This document shows positions 24,231 to 49,066 of a stretch of DNA of 64,000 nt, piece by piece (the stretch's first letter is position 1; the number at the start of each line of letters is the position of its first letter). This stretch comes from Motacilla alba alba (Eukaryota > Chordata > Aves > Passeriformes > Motacillidae), in assembly GCF_015832195.1 (NCBI RefSeq), contig NC_052020.1, positions 4,842,254 to 4,906,253 of the forward strand. The letters are read 5' to 3'. Position numbers and translations under genes: made by a program. The notes below the pieces were generated by a model. That model ran no database searches. It had not been told where the DNA came from and saw only the letters and a list, made by a program, of their open reading frames with translations.

Positions 24231-25403
24231 TGGCATTTCCATAACAAACTGCATTAGTAGGTATAAACACGATAATTAGCTGTAGAAGTGCTGGGTTTGT
24301 ACCTGTAATTAATTGTTCCCGGATTCAAGTTGGCTGTGTGAGGAGGGACCTGCCTGTTGTGGTGTTTAATGCAATTTATCTCTTTCTTCTAAATACATAA
24401 CGTGCAGGTCTGATAAAAATACATACTAAAAAAATTTAAAACTGATCTTTCTTCGACATTTGTGAATAGATGCCTTTAAAACCTAAAATATACTTAAAGC
24501 TGACCAGTATCAAAATCAAAGCTCATTTTTGCTTGCTTTAAGCTCTTCATTTTAATAACTATCATCTCATGCTTTGAGTAAAGCTGCTCTTTTTCCCTAA
24601 AGGATCCCGAGTTTACGTGCATTTAATCTCATCTGCAGCGCTGCAGCCACCCCAGCAGCACAGCCCTGCTCCCCCAAGTCTCCAGTGAAGTGCTGTCTGC
24701 GGTGACAAATATGCCAAAAGGAAAACATAACCAGCCTAGATGGTATCTCTGCTTTACAAAGGCTGCTTGTGATGCCTGTGCTTTGACTCAAAACTCCCTG
24801 CACATTGGCTTTTTAATCATGAGATCCCTTTTTCAGCACAGCATCGAGAGTAACAACTGCAGCACAATGAGCCAGCTTCATAGATATGGGAATGTTTAGA
24901 TTTCCCTGCCAGTGACTAAAGGCCTTTAGCTTTCACTAGCCAGTCCCAGCTCGCATTGTTGTTGCCTGTTGATTTGTCTTCTCTCATTATTCCTTGACAT
25001 GCAGCTCTCCACCCACGCCCACACTAACAACCCTCACACAAAGCGCATTGAGGTATTAACCAGGTTACAAGTTCAATGGAAAATTACGCTAAGATTGTGC
25101 TGTGTGGCAATATAAAGGGATGGCATTCACTCTCCCAAAGAGCCTGTTAAAAACACAGCTGGGTTGTTTTTTTCCCCTTTTAAGAATCCTAACAAAAACA
25201 ATTTTTAGAAGTGGGGGGTGTATATCTGGGTGTACGTGTGTCCGTACGTCCTTTAGGTACAACGGGGACAGACAGACACAGGCCTGGCACGGTGCAAATC
25301 CCCTCTGGAAATTCTGCTGGGTTCTGGAGCTCATTTAGAGCATCCCCAGAAACCCCGGCTAAATAAACTACCTCCTCCTGCTTTCAGTTAGATGCGTGAA
25401 CCT

Positions 25404-25634
25404 ATCTTCCTTTTGTTGGCCCAAATTACAGGCTGGTGGAAGGGCTGAAGGTCTGTAAAAGTGTTCCTTAAGAACCTCTCCTTACTGAAAATAAAATCAA
25501 AATTAAGCTTAACGTTGTCTTCTTTTTGTTAGCCCAAATTACAGGCTGGTGGAAGGGCTGAAGGTCTGTAAAAGTGTTCCTTAAGAGCCCCTCCTTACTG
25601 AAAACTGAAAATGAAAGCAAAATAAAACTTAATG
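25404..25634 (+). repeat. 113-bp tandem duplication just beyond the PAX6 3' end
   Basis: CCCAAATTACAGGCTGGTGG and the following GGCTGAAGGTCTGTAAAAGT recur with a 113-bp offset (25419 and 25532). The copies are nearly identical, so the event looks fairly recent. Confidence 0.93.
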
Positions 25635-25969
25635 AGATTAACCTAGCACAGTAACAAAATTTGCAACACCACACTATAAGGTTAAAAAGAAAATAGTATA
25701 ATAAAGGAAATACAAAGGCTTTGGCATGGTTTTTACAATCAACAATGGTTAATCTTGATATGTAGTTGTGAACAACTTCAAAACACTTAAGTTTAAAACT
25801 CTTGCAAGCACTTTTAATTGATTAGGAATGAATTCTAGATGCACAAAGATGATTGGACTGTGAACAGTAGTACAACTATATCTAAGAACAATTAACTCTT
25901 GCCGACCAAAAAAGAAACGTATGATGCATGAAAATGTGTATAAAACATCTATAGAATATTCTTGTCAAA

Positions 25970-26694
25970 TATAAATGAAATTAACTTTATTATAGAAATC
26001 ATTCTGGGAGATTTCTAGGGAAGACAAATACTTACATTTCGACATAAAACAAATCGGATTATATCGAAGACACAATCTACCTTTTATCTATCAAACTCTT
26101 TTCTTCATCGCAGCTCTCTCTTAACCCCTGTTTGCACATAGCTTCAGCCGTTAACAACCTTTGGAAATACCAACAGATATTTTTCTTACATAAATCTAGT
26201 GCGTATTGTTCCAGGTTTAATTATATGCAATGGAATGATACAAACTTGGAACATCAATCCATAATCTATGAACAGATTGGTAGAAGTATTCGATATATCT
26301 TGATAAAACTCTTAAATTCGTGGCAAAGCTTGTTGATCATGGCTTCTTTTTTTTTTCCTTTTCTTTTTTTTTTTTAAAACAACTTCATGACCAACACAGA
26401 TCAAACATCCATCCAGTCTACATTGTTCTTTTTTTTTTTTCATTATAACATACAAATGCCCATTTACAAATAATACACCAAAATGAATAAAAGTTTGGAT
26501 ACCAAAATGAAGATTTGTTCCAACTGATATAATGCCTTCAGTGTACAAAGGTCCATGTGAAAGTCTTTTCCATGTGTTACAGCATAGGGCACAGTTGCAG
26601 TACAGAAGTACTCTGAGAGCCATTCTTCCTTTATAAAATACTGCTGAACATCCAACTGTTGTCCATATAGTCATTTACGGAATTAACACATGTT
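25970..26694 (-). other. PAX6: PAX6 3' untranslated region
   Basis: About 0.72 kb lies between the PAX6 stop codon and the only good AATAAA on the - strand in this neighbourhood. On the PAX6 strand it includes two A-rich tracts (about 26346-26376 and 26429-26440). The 3' end is inferred from the signal. Confidence 0.8.
25986..25991 (-). terminator. PAX6: PAX6 polyadenylation signal
   Basis: TTTATT on + is AATAAA on the PAX6 strand, about 705 bases after the stop. The downstream PAX6-strand sequence is T-rich with TG words. No other exact AATAAA occurs on this strand between 25000 and 26694. Confidence 0.7.
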
Positions 26695-40490
<13,796 letters not shown>

Positions 40491-40500
<10 letters not shown>

Positions 40501-40545
40501 GTTGGGCTGAGAGAGCAGTATCCCACGGGGGTCGCCTATAGCAGT
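40491..40545 (-). CDS. PAX6: PAX6 exon 4 with start codon (coding 40491-40500)
   Basis: 55-bp exon: acceptor CTATTTTGTCACTGATAG, 45 nt of leader, then ATG CAG AAC A and donor GTAAGT. The start is the conserved MQN. The leader portion containing CGACCCCCGTGGGAT is recognisably similar to human exon 4 as remembered. Confidence 0.93.
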
Positions 40546-40903
40546 CTATCAGTGACAAAATAGGCGTTAATCAGGGGAGGAAACGCACACGGTTAAGCTG
40601 CAGAGAGGCTGATATCTCACCGGCTAACTTTGTTATCTTTAGGCACCTTCCCAGCCCCCCCACCTCCACCCGGTTCGTTTAAGGATTTGGGGGCTTTAAT
40701 ACCCCAAGGCAAAAAAATGTTCATATGTATCCCTAACTCGCGGGGGAAAAAAAATTAAGAAAAGCAGCCCGCCAAGTGGTTTCTCGTTTTAATTGCATGC
40801 AGGTGGCGTATTGCCTCGTCCTTAGTGCTCTTCGCTGAGGTGGTGTATTAAGTGGAGCGACAACAATCACAAAGAGAGTCCGAAGTCATGTTTTTAAACT
40901 TGC

Positions 40904-40952
40904 CTGAAAGCGGGGTGGACTGTCCTCTCATACAATTTAGGGACTCGCACAT
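40904..40952 (-). CDS. Upstream ORF 3 in PAX6 leader, first part, overlapping the main start
   Basis: ATG at 40952-40950 in exon 3 opens MCESLNCMRGQSTPLS. After splicing it stays open through exon 4 and exon 5 in a frame different from PAX6. It stops at TAA a few codons into exon 6, giving 85 codons before the stop (99 with exon 5a). It overlaps the PAX6 ATG, so translation of it would repress PAX6. Confidence 0.45.
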
Positions 40953-40980
40953 CTGCGTGTCACTAGTTAAAGTCTTCCCT
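40904..40980 (-). other. PAX6: PAX6 noncoding exon 3
   Basis: 77 bp, beginning AGGGAAGACTTTAACTAG after the acceptor TTTGTCCTAG and ending CTTTCAG. The donor reads GCAAGT rather than GT, in the strong CAG/GCAAGT context typical of GC-AG introns. It contains the ATG of a uORF overlapping the main start. Confidence 0.9.
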
Positions 40981-43900
40981 CTAGGACAAAGCAGAAGAAG
41001 TACATTAGAAAGCGTGCAGCGACGCCGGGAAGGTGTGCGGGGCGGCGGGCCGCGGCCCGGGGGGAGCGGAGCGCGGCGGAGCGCGGCGGAGCGGGGCGGG
41101 ACGGGCGGCGCTGCGCGGGGGCTGCGCGGGCACCGGCGGCGGGGGGAACCTTCCGCCGGCTGCCCTGCGTGCTGGGAACGGGGCTCCATTTTTACCTCCG
41201 GGTATTTCCTCGAGTTTGGTTGGTGGTGGGGTTTTTTTTTGTTTTGTTTTTGTTTTTTTCGCCCCCCCTTTCCGTGCGGCGCTAGCAACTTTTTCTCCCC
41301 CAAACTCCCCGTCTTGTGATTAACTTCTTTTTTGGTCTTTAGATCTTCCCCTTTTTCACTGTACTGTGACACACGCTGTCTACCTCGCCTCACTGCTTTA
41401 AAAAGTAAGAACAGGAGGGGGTGAGAACTGTTAAACAAAGCCTACAGAAAGCGAACAATGGCCTCCATTCTGCTCCTCTACCCAAACCCCGAGTGCAGAA
41501 ACCCAGGCTCCTTAACCGGCCGCGCAGCTTCCCAACTCAACGGACCAACAACCCTCCAACTTACAAAGAGCAGAGAAACAAGCCCCTTCTCCCTTCATTA
41601 GTGCCTGCCTTGACCCAGCGCCTGGACAGTCCCCAGCGCCTTCCCCCACACACCCCCCCGCTTGCTCGCTCGCTCCCTCCCTCCTTCCTTCCACTACTCC
41701 CTCTCTCCTCCTCTCGCCACCTTCCTTCCTTCCTTCCCTCCTTCCCTCTCCCACCCCCCCCCGCCAACCCCCGGCCCACTTATTTATTTATTTATGCGTC
41801 CCCATGTATTTATTTGAAATCGTCGCGGGTGAAAATGGAAAAGTAATTTCTCGTTATAAATATCTGGCGGTAATTGTGTTACTGGTGCGAGTTGTTAGGG
41901 GTTGTAAAAAGATACAACAGCTCAGTGGGGTGCTCAATTGGGGAGGGACAATTACAATAAAGAGCCCATTCAAGGGGGTTGCTAAAAAAAAAGGAGGTAA
42001 AATAATGAAATAGTCGCAGCCTTCATTTTCTCTCCTTTTTTTTTCGCCTAAAAATACTCATTCTCTTTCTTTTGCGCCTATAATGAATATTAATTTTACT
42101 CTTCCCGCATATGATGGAGAAATCAAAGAGGCACGTTTCCCCATTCAGGACTAGCCATGGTATAATTTATTAAGTAGCTTTTAGTAATCTCAAATCCATA
42201 AAAATAAACATCAAACAAGTACTTTCTCGCAGCGTGAAGACTTTAACTGGTAAATATTTACTGCTCTTTGGAGAGCTACCTGATTAGCAGCAGAGCAAGC
42301 TACACTGTACTCCAACGGAGACGTGGTGCTATCTCCTTCAGCTGAGCTGAACGTGGAGTCATCCCTTTAATACACCGAACACGTCTGCATGGGCACACAC
42401 CGAACGGGAAACCCACCGCTCCAGACACTATTTCCTCCCATATTTCACGCACGAATCATAAACGCGGGGCCTACGGGCTGGAAGAAGCCATCCCGAAAGG
42501 CAGCGGCAAACTTCCAGCTCCCAGCTCTGCCCGCACGCACCTCAGAAATGACACTGAGTGGGTTTAAAAGAAAGGAAAGGGGGGGATGGGGGGGGGGGAG
42601 AAAGAAGGGGGGAAAAAATAAAAAGCCGCGAAACAAAACAAACCCAAACAGCCGAAAGCAGTTTACAATAGAGGGCGAGGGTAACCGAGGTCTTCGGCAA
42701 GGTAAGAGGAGGCGTGGGGCAAGGAGCTGCGTGTCTGCTCACAACTCGCCACCGCCTGCAGCCGGCGGCCCCGCAGCCCCGGGCAGGCCCCGCACGGCGA
42801 GCGAGAAATCGCCTCCTCCTGCCGTGCCCCGCGGGACCCCCGGCACCCCCGGATCCCTCCGAGAGCTGGGATGCAATTTGCCGTGTCCTAATAGGCCAGG
42901 CCTAATCCGCAGCTCGGGGTTTAATCTCGAAATCTTCATATAATCTCATGGCAGAGAGCATTTCTCCCCCTCTCCCGGTGAAACTGTATTTCGGCTTTAA
43001 GGGCAAAGTTTCGCCTTCCCGGGGCAAACGCGAAAAAGATAAAAACGAATAGGTTTGCGAGGAGTTGCTGGTGAAGGTCAGCAACTATAAACATTTATTG
43101 TCAAAGGCCACTTTTATTATTTTATGCCCCTAAAATGGGGAAGATGCACTCACTTTTCTTCTCTAGTACGTTGTTGTCGTTTTCCAAAACAACCTCTGCC
43201 AGGTACATTGAATAATTCGAGAAAGTTTGTTTTTAAACTTTCCAGAAATTATTCCTGCTCTGCGTGCCCATGTAACCCCTCCGTGCAAAGAGTTACAAGG
43301 TTAAATTCAAACACAGATTTTTTAATTATTTTTTTTCTGCAATTGCACTTGCGAGGGAAATGGAATCAAGTTTATTGTTGCTCTTCGCTGGAGCAATTAT
43401 TTTTTCTTGCATGGCGAAGAGTTTATAACTTCTTAAAAATTAAAAAAAAAAAGCTTTGCTGTAGTGAGGGATTGGATCAAAGGGGGTCTTGTAAAAATAA
43501 GAGATGTTAAGAGGTTTTTGATTAAAAAAAAATAATTTAAAGCATATGGGTTTAAAAAGGGAGAAAAAAAATTCCCCAAAGCGGGAGCACGACGAGCCCC
43601 GGTGCCGAGCGGGGACGGGGCGCCCGGCGGGGCCCGCCGTGCTCGGTGCGGGCTGCTCCGCGCCCCCGGCGCTTCTCCCGCGCCGGAGCTGGGAAAGTTG
43701 CCGGCACTAGGGACAAGTTGGGAAGATCCCCGGGTGGCTGATTAAAGCTGACAGCCCTTCAGCTCCGCTCAGCTCCCCGCCTGTACCGCGCCTGGGAGCT
43801 GACTTGGCCTAGGATATGGGTTCTTTTTTAATTTATTTTTTTTCCTCCCCACGCAACTCTCCCGGCCGCTCTCCCTCTGTTTTTCTCCACCGTCAGGAGC

Positions 43901-44381
43901 GAGCCTTCCCTAACCCAGACCGCAGAACACAAAGCAGAAGTCGGGGCCGCCCCGGGGGCAGCGAGGCGCCGCTTTCCTCCCTCTCCCTCTCTCTCTCTCC
44001 CTCCCACGCTGCGTGGCGTGGGGCCGGAGCCCAGCCCGGCTCCCGCCGCCCCTGCGAGCCGGGCACCGGCAGCACCGGCACCGCAGACACCGGCGCTGCT
44101 GGTTTCCCTGAGCAGCAAACGCTGCGTGGGAATTACTGCTGCTGGTGTTGGCATTGGTTTCCCGAGTCAGATGCTTTAGCTTTTCCAGAGGACACGGGCT
44201 TATGTGAAAGGCAGAAAGTTTGTGAGCTCCTGGGCTGGAAAGTTCCCTGGGAAGCTCTCCGGAATGCAAATGGGAATATGAGAGAGAGAGAGAGAGAGAG
44301 AGGAGGGGTGAGAGAGAGAGCCCTGCCTAAATATTAAAATGCGAGGAGGGAGAAGTTGGGAGAATAAATGAACAGACTCAC
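40981..44381 (-). other. PAX6: PAX6 intron 2
   Basis: 3401-bp intron between exon 2 and exon 3. It contains a pyrimidine tract on + (41.63-41.76 kb), an AT-rich unique block at 41.8-42.3 kb that may be conserved noncoding DNA, a GC-rich patch at 42.7-42.9 kb and simple CT/GA runs near 43.98 and 44.28 kb. Confidence 0.8.
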
Positions 44382-44394
44382 CTTTATGAGGCAT
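44382..44394 (-). CDS. Upstream ORF 2 in PAX6 leader, first part (spans exon 2/3 junction)
   Basis: ATG at 44394-44392 reads MPHK to the end of exon 2 and continues in exon 3 (40980-40967) as EGRL then TAA. The 8-codon ORF exists only after splicing. The human leader as remembered reads MPHKGGRL. It would be shared by P0 and P1 transcripts. Confidence 0.5.
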
Positions 44395-44712
44395 CCTGTC
44401 TTGTTGTCAAAGCTCCTGTCAATAGTTTAAGAGCGCACTGATTGGAAATGATGGTGCTTTAAAAAGAGTTGCCAGCAAAATAGTTTTTCGCCACTGAAGC
44501 TGCTGGTTGTGTGATCTTGAATTCCTGGGAAGGAGACAGAGATTGACAATAAAATGGGCTGTCAGTGACTGGAGAGCGAGAGATAAAAGAGTGTGTGAGT
44601 GAAGTGGGGAGAGAGAGGCAGAGCACACCTATGCTGATTGGTGATGGTTCAAGTGTATTAATGTGTGTGTGCCTTGGTCTCTGCCTCGCCTCCACTGCTC
44701 TTCACTGGCCCA

Positions 44713-44739
44713 TTAGTGAAGCCTGACCTCTGTCATCAT
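44713..44739 (-). CDS. Upstream ORF 1 in PAX6 leader (8 codons)
   Basis: ATG ATG at 44739-44734 opens an ORF for MMTEVRLH and stops at TAA 44713-44715. My memory of the human leader gives MMTEVRLR at the same place. A further tiny ORF (MGQ, 44702-44713) overlaps its stop. The likely role, if translated, is modulation of ribosome scanning on P1 transcripts. Confidence 0.5.
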   Translation of the reverse strand: MMTEVRLH

Positions 44740-44840
44740 CTTCCAGCAAAACACTTCCTCCCTGCTCCCGGACCCGAGCGGGAAATGCGGCGGAGCCGGG
44801 GCCGGCGGTTCAAACCCACTAATCACTCGGCACCGTGCAA

Positions 44841-45010
44841 ACGCCGCCCGCTCGCTCCCACCCGAATATCGCCGTATGCAAAGCGCCGCCAGCGCCTCCC
44901 CGCCGCCCATTGGCCGCCGCCGCCCGCCCCGGCCCAATTGGCCCAGGCGTTTGAATATGAATACGCAGGGCCCGGCGCCGCCGCCGCCGCCCGCAGCCCG
45001 CGCCGGCCCC
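44841..45010 (-). promoter_or_regulatory. PAX6: PAX6 promoter P1
   Basis: A CpG-rich block upstream of exon 1. On the PAX6 strand it has a CCAAT box (GGCCAATGGG, 44906-44915), an octamer-like TTTGCAT (44876-44882) and an ATATTC word at about 44865-44870. The TTTGCATA and GAGCGAGCGG context resembles the human P1 start region. Confidence 0.75.
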
Positions 45011-45491
45011 GCCAGCCCCGCTCCGCTCCGCCGGCCCCGCCGCCCGGCCCCGCCGCGCTCCGCTCCGCTCCGCCGGCCCCGCTCCGCTCCGCTCCCAGCC
45101 GCGTCCGCAGGTCGGGCTGGGGGAGGGGGCCGCGGCGGTGATGGCGGAGGAGGCGGTGGGGAGAGGGGGGGAGATCGATTTGCATTTAAACAGTTCGCTC
45201 CCGTCCGACAATGGGAGATAAGGGGGGAATAACATTCAAATGGTAAAGACGTAAATATTTGGGAGACGGGCGCTTTGTCGGAGGGGAGGTGCGCGGAGCT
45301 CCCCGAGGCCGCTGCCCTCCTTCCCCGCTCCCGGCGCTGCGAGAGGGAGGCTCGGCCGGCCGGGAAAGAGCAGAGCAAATACACCATTTACTTTGTGTAT
45401 TGAGGGCTCTTGTGAAAGGCCCTGAAGAGTCCTTTACCAAACACTCACCAACTTCTCCCACGTGCCATTTGTTGACTAAGGGCTGCCGGGC

Positions 45492-45494
<3 letters not shown>

Positions 45495-45535
<41 letters not shown>
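45495..45535 (+). repeat. Poly(T) homopolymer, 41 bp
   Basis: Uninterrupted T run about 0.6 kb upstream of P1 (poly(A) on the PAX6 strand). Confidence 0.95.
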
Positions 45536-45542
<7 letters not shown>

Positions 45543-47579
45543 CCACGGCGGAGTTGGAGAAGGGCAGAGCCGGGCGCTGGGCAGTGCTGCCGCTTTGTGC
45601 CCGCCCGAAGAGGCTCCCCCCTCCTTCCCTCTCCTTTTGCGAGGGACCCCCTTCACTGGCTGCCAGAAACTCAAGGGGGAAAGTAAGTAAATGACTTTGC
45701 TGCTCTGACCACACACCACAAGTACATTTGTTGAATGCCGGACTATTAAGACACACCTCAGTAAACTCTAAAGCAACCCCTCAGCGCATGCATTTAAGGT
45801 TACACTGGGAGCACCAGTCCGAGCTCAGGGTGTCCCAATCGGTTATGGCGAGTGGTCCGGGGGGAGGGGGAAGGGGGGTCTGCATCGGGAAAAACAATAA
45901 AAAAAGAGAGAAAGAAAAAAAAAAAAGGCTTGGGGAAAAGAAAGGGAAGAAGGAGAAGAGACAGGAAAAAGAAATTCCAAGAGCCACCGCGGAAAGTGGA
46001 GAGTATGAACGCGCAAAGCATAAAATGAAGTCGTAGCCGCATACACTTGACTTCTCTTGACATGTGAAAAGTGCTAAAAGTCAAAGCTCATCAATAAAGT
46101 ATCTTGAAATTGAATAAGAGCCCTGACAACCATTGCATTCTTAAATAAAGTACAATGAGGAGACAAACGACTCTGCCAAGGAGTTTGCATGTGAGTGAAA
46201 GGGCGCCTCAATGGGAGCGGGATAATGGGCTGCTCGGCCGTCATGCACTGTCATCCCCTGTCCCGCCGAGAAGCTGCCACCGCTCCCTAATAGCACAAAA
46301 TGGGCTCTTAAGAGACTGCTGCCTGTCCCTGCGCCTCTCCCTTCCCTACCCTTCCCCCGACGCCGGGGTGCCGCGGGGAGCGCCCCGCTCCGCGCCCGCT
46401 GGGGAGGCGCGGGCGGCCCGGTGCGGTGGGCGCCGTCCCCCCGGGCCTTTCTGCAGCCCGGGAGCGGCCCCGGGAGCCCAGCCCTTCCTCGGAGGATGCG
46501 GGGAAGGGAGAGCGGCCGCCCTCCCGGCCCGGGATGCAGCCGGCCCCACCTGCAGCAGCCAGGGGCTCTGCCGCCCTGCTCGGGCCTAGGGCAGCCTGCG
46601 GGGCTTCTTTCCTTTCGAGTTTTGCCCCGAACCGCGCCTTTTTATAGAAACGGAGCCGAATATCGCGATGGACGCACGGGAGCGTTTGGGTGTGACGGGA
46701 TTCCCCCCCGAAGGTAAGGGCAGCCCGGCCGTGGGGCTCGGGGCACCCCGAGGGGGGCTCTGCCAACGCCAGGGGCTCGGGCAAGCATCTCCCTCACCCG
46801 GCAGCCCCAGCTCCTCTCCTCTGCCCCAAAACTTTCCAAAGTACCATCCGTCACCGAGTTAACCTGCCCGCGGCCAGACATCCTTCCAGGGGCGCCGAGG
46901 GAAAATTTCAGGGAGGCAAAAGAGAAGAGGAGCAAAGTCCAAACTGAAGTACGAACCTGTGTCCCGTGTGCCTGCCCTCCAGGCTCGGGGAGTCCCGGCG
47001 AGCCGTCCCGCCGAGCAGCCGGTCCCCTCCTAGTTGCCGCTGGCCGAGGCCGGGCGTCCCGCCGCACGCATCCTGCGGGCGAGAGAAAGAGGCTGCGATT
47101 TGTATGCTCGCACCAATCTCGGAGGATCCAAAGGGATGTTTCAAGCTGGGATCTAGTCCTTTTTCTGGAGTGAAGTCAGTCGTGTCCGTGGCTTTTGATT
47201 TTTTTTTTTATTCTCCTCTTTCTGTTGTTGTTGTAGGGTTATTTTTTTTCCCTGTTGCACTCTCTCTCTAGCAAATAAGAGATTTTTTTTAAACTCTTGT
47301 CCACAGGGCGTTAAAGAGGGAAAAGAGAAAAACCACTTTGTCCGAAATCGCAGGCAAATATCATTTTTACAAGCTCTCAATTAGCCATCCCTTGGATTAG
47401 CACCTTCTTACGCCTCCTCGCCAGAATAAAGCAGCCGTAATCTTGTTGCTATTTCCCCCTCGGGCGCCGCGGGCTTTGTGTTCCCTCCCCCCAAAAAAAC
47501 TTTTAACGCCCCCACCCATCAAAAAAAAACAACCAAAAAAAAAGAAAAATAAAAAGAGAAAAAGAAAAAGCTCCCTCCC

Positions 47580-47950
47580 TGCGCGGGAGGGGAGGGCAGG
47601 GGTGAGGCGGTGACGTCACGGCGGGGTGCGGGGGGGCGCCGCTGCCGCGGAGCCCCGAGCCCAACTCGGGAGGAAGAAGGAGCGGCGGGCCGGGCCGGGC
47701 CGGGCCGGGCCGAGCCGAGCCGGGCCGGCAGCGGGGCCGCCCGCCCGCCCCGTCGCGTCCCGCGGGCCGGGGCAGTCCCGGCGCGGAGCCCCACGGGCCC
47801 GGGCGGCTCCGCGCCGCCATTTTAGCTGGGCCCGCGGCGGAGGGGCCGTGCGGGACCGGCCCCGCTCCGGCCCGAGCCCGCCCCGCCCCGGCCCCGGCCC
47901 CGGCCCGCCGCAGCGGGACCTGCCCGGGCTGCCGTGCCTGGATACCGCCC
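47580..47950. promoter_or_regulatory. CpG island with CRE and YY1 motifs between P0 and P1
   Basis: It contains a perfect TGACGTCA at 47611-47618, a GGGCC-type pentamer run at 47687-47729 and a YY1-type site (AAAATGGCGGC on -, 47813-47823). This combination is typical of a housekeeping-like or bidirectional promoter. No exon is assigned; an additional PAX6 first exon (-) or an antisense transcript (+) would fit. Confidence 0.5.
47687..47729 (+). repeat. (CCGGG)n-type pentanucleotide run
   Basis: About five perfect GGGCC units are followed by two GAGCC variants and another GGGCC. The run is GC-only and prone to quadruplex-like structure. Confidence 0.9.
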
Positions 47951-49019
47951 AGGGAAACGCCGTGCTTTTGCTTCTTCCTTTCTCCATCTAGCAGACTGCC
48001 ACTCGCCGCTCTCCCTCCCTGCCCGGCCGGCCTGGTTTTCCTTTTCTTATTTTTTTTTTTCCTTTTCTCTATTTTTTCCCTTTTTTTTCTTTTTTTCCTT
48101 TTTTTTTTTTTTTTTTTTAAAGTGTATTTTCCAAAATGACTCCGCTCGCCTTTGTAATTGGGGGAGAGGAGCAGCAGTGCCGTGAGGTGCTCGGCGCTCC
48201 CCTCGCCCCCGCGCCCTGCCCTCCTGCAGGCGCACACCGCCCCCCTTTTCCCCTTTCCCGGGGCGAGGGCTGCGCCGTGGCACCCCTCGGCCGTGGGACC
48301 CCCGGCCCCGGCCCTGGCTCTCGGCATGGACTTAGGCACTCTTTGAAGATCTCTACTTTAAAATCCGCACGGGATTAATGTAGCTAACATTTCTCTGCAT
48401 TTGATTTGGTTTGGTTTTTTTTTTTTTTTTTTCCCTTTTCCCTTCCCTCCTTTTTTTTTTAACTATTTCAAACAAAAAGAAAAAAATGGGCTTAATATAA
48501 AAATGGTTTAAAAACCAAAGGTAAGTAACTATTATACGTAGCAAGACGCGCCTTTTTGTTTGTTTCTCCTAATTAAAATAATTTTCACTTTTTAAATATG
48601 ATCTCGTGCCTGGCTATTGATTTATATCAAACAGCAGCGTTCGCTTCCCTTTCGCATTTTGTTAGGTGTCGAAAGCAGAAAGTGCTGAGTTAGAAACTCC
48701 AGTATCGTCTCGTTGTATTAATATCTGGGCTGCAAACTACCTTTTTTAATACCCAGAAAAATGCTTAAAGTCCTCTTGTCCAGTTCGGTCTAAAACTGAA
48801 GAGATACACAAATCCTGACGTCTTAGACTACAATGCTTTTGCCTCCAGGACACTTAATGCCTATTTGTATATGTAGAGACAGTGTTTGAAACCTATAATG
48901 CGCAGGACACTGAGTTAAGTGGAGCTTTTCTAGTTTATAAACAATCCGCAAAAAGTTTGGAATCGATTTAACCTCTTTTATGTTGGCCTTTTGCACGAGG
49001 CACAGCTCCGCATGGCAGG

Positions 49020-49021
<2 letters not shown>

Positions 49022-49063
<42 letters not shown>
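49022..49063 (+). repeat. Poly(A) homopolymer, 42 bp
   Basis: Uninterrupted A run in intron 0. It is not preceded by a recognisable retroposon. Confidence 0.95.

Positions 49064-49066
<3 letters not shown>

Larger units (their letters stand above)
44382..44840 (-). other. PAX6: PAX6 exon 1/2 block (5' leader from P1)
   Basis: A continuous leader ends ATGCCTCATAAAG with donor GTGAGT (44382/44381). Along its length the PAX6 strand matches the human P1 leader I remember, for example GGAAGTGTTTTGCTGG, CACCAATCAGCATAGGTGTG and CCCATTTTATTGTCAATCTC. An acceptor-like TCTCGCTCTCCAG at 44569-44571 marks the probable 187-bp exon 2 (44382-44568) joined to exon 0 in P0 transcripts. The P1 start site is approximate. 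Confidence 0.85.

Noticed and set aside
47503..48339. 278-codon - strand frame in the CpG island between P0 and P1
   Set aside because: It is Ala/Pro/Arg/Lys-rich low-complexity reading through GC-rich and A/T homopolymer DNA, with no recognisable domain.
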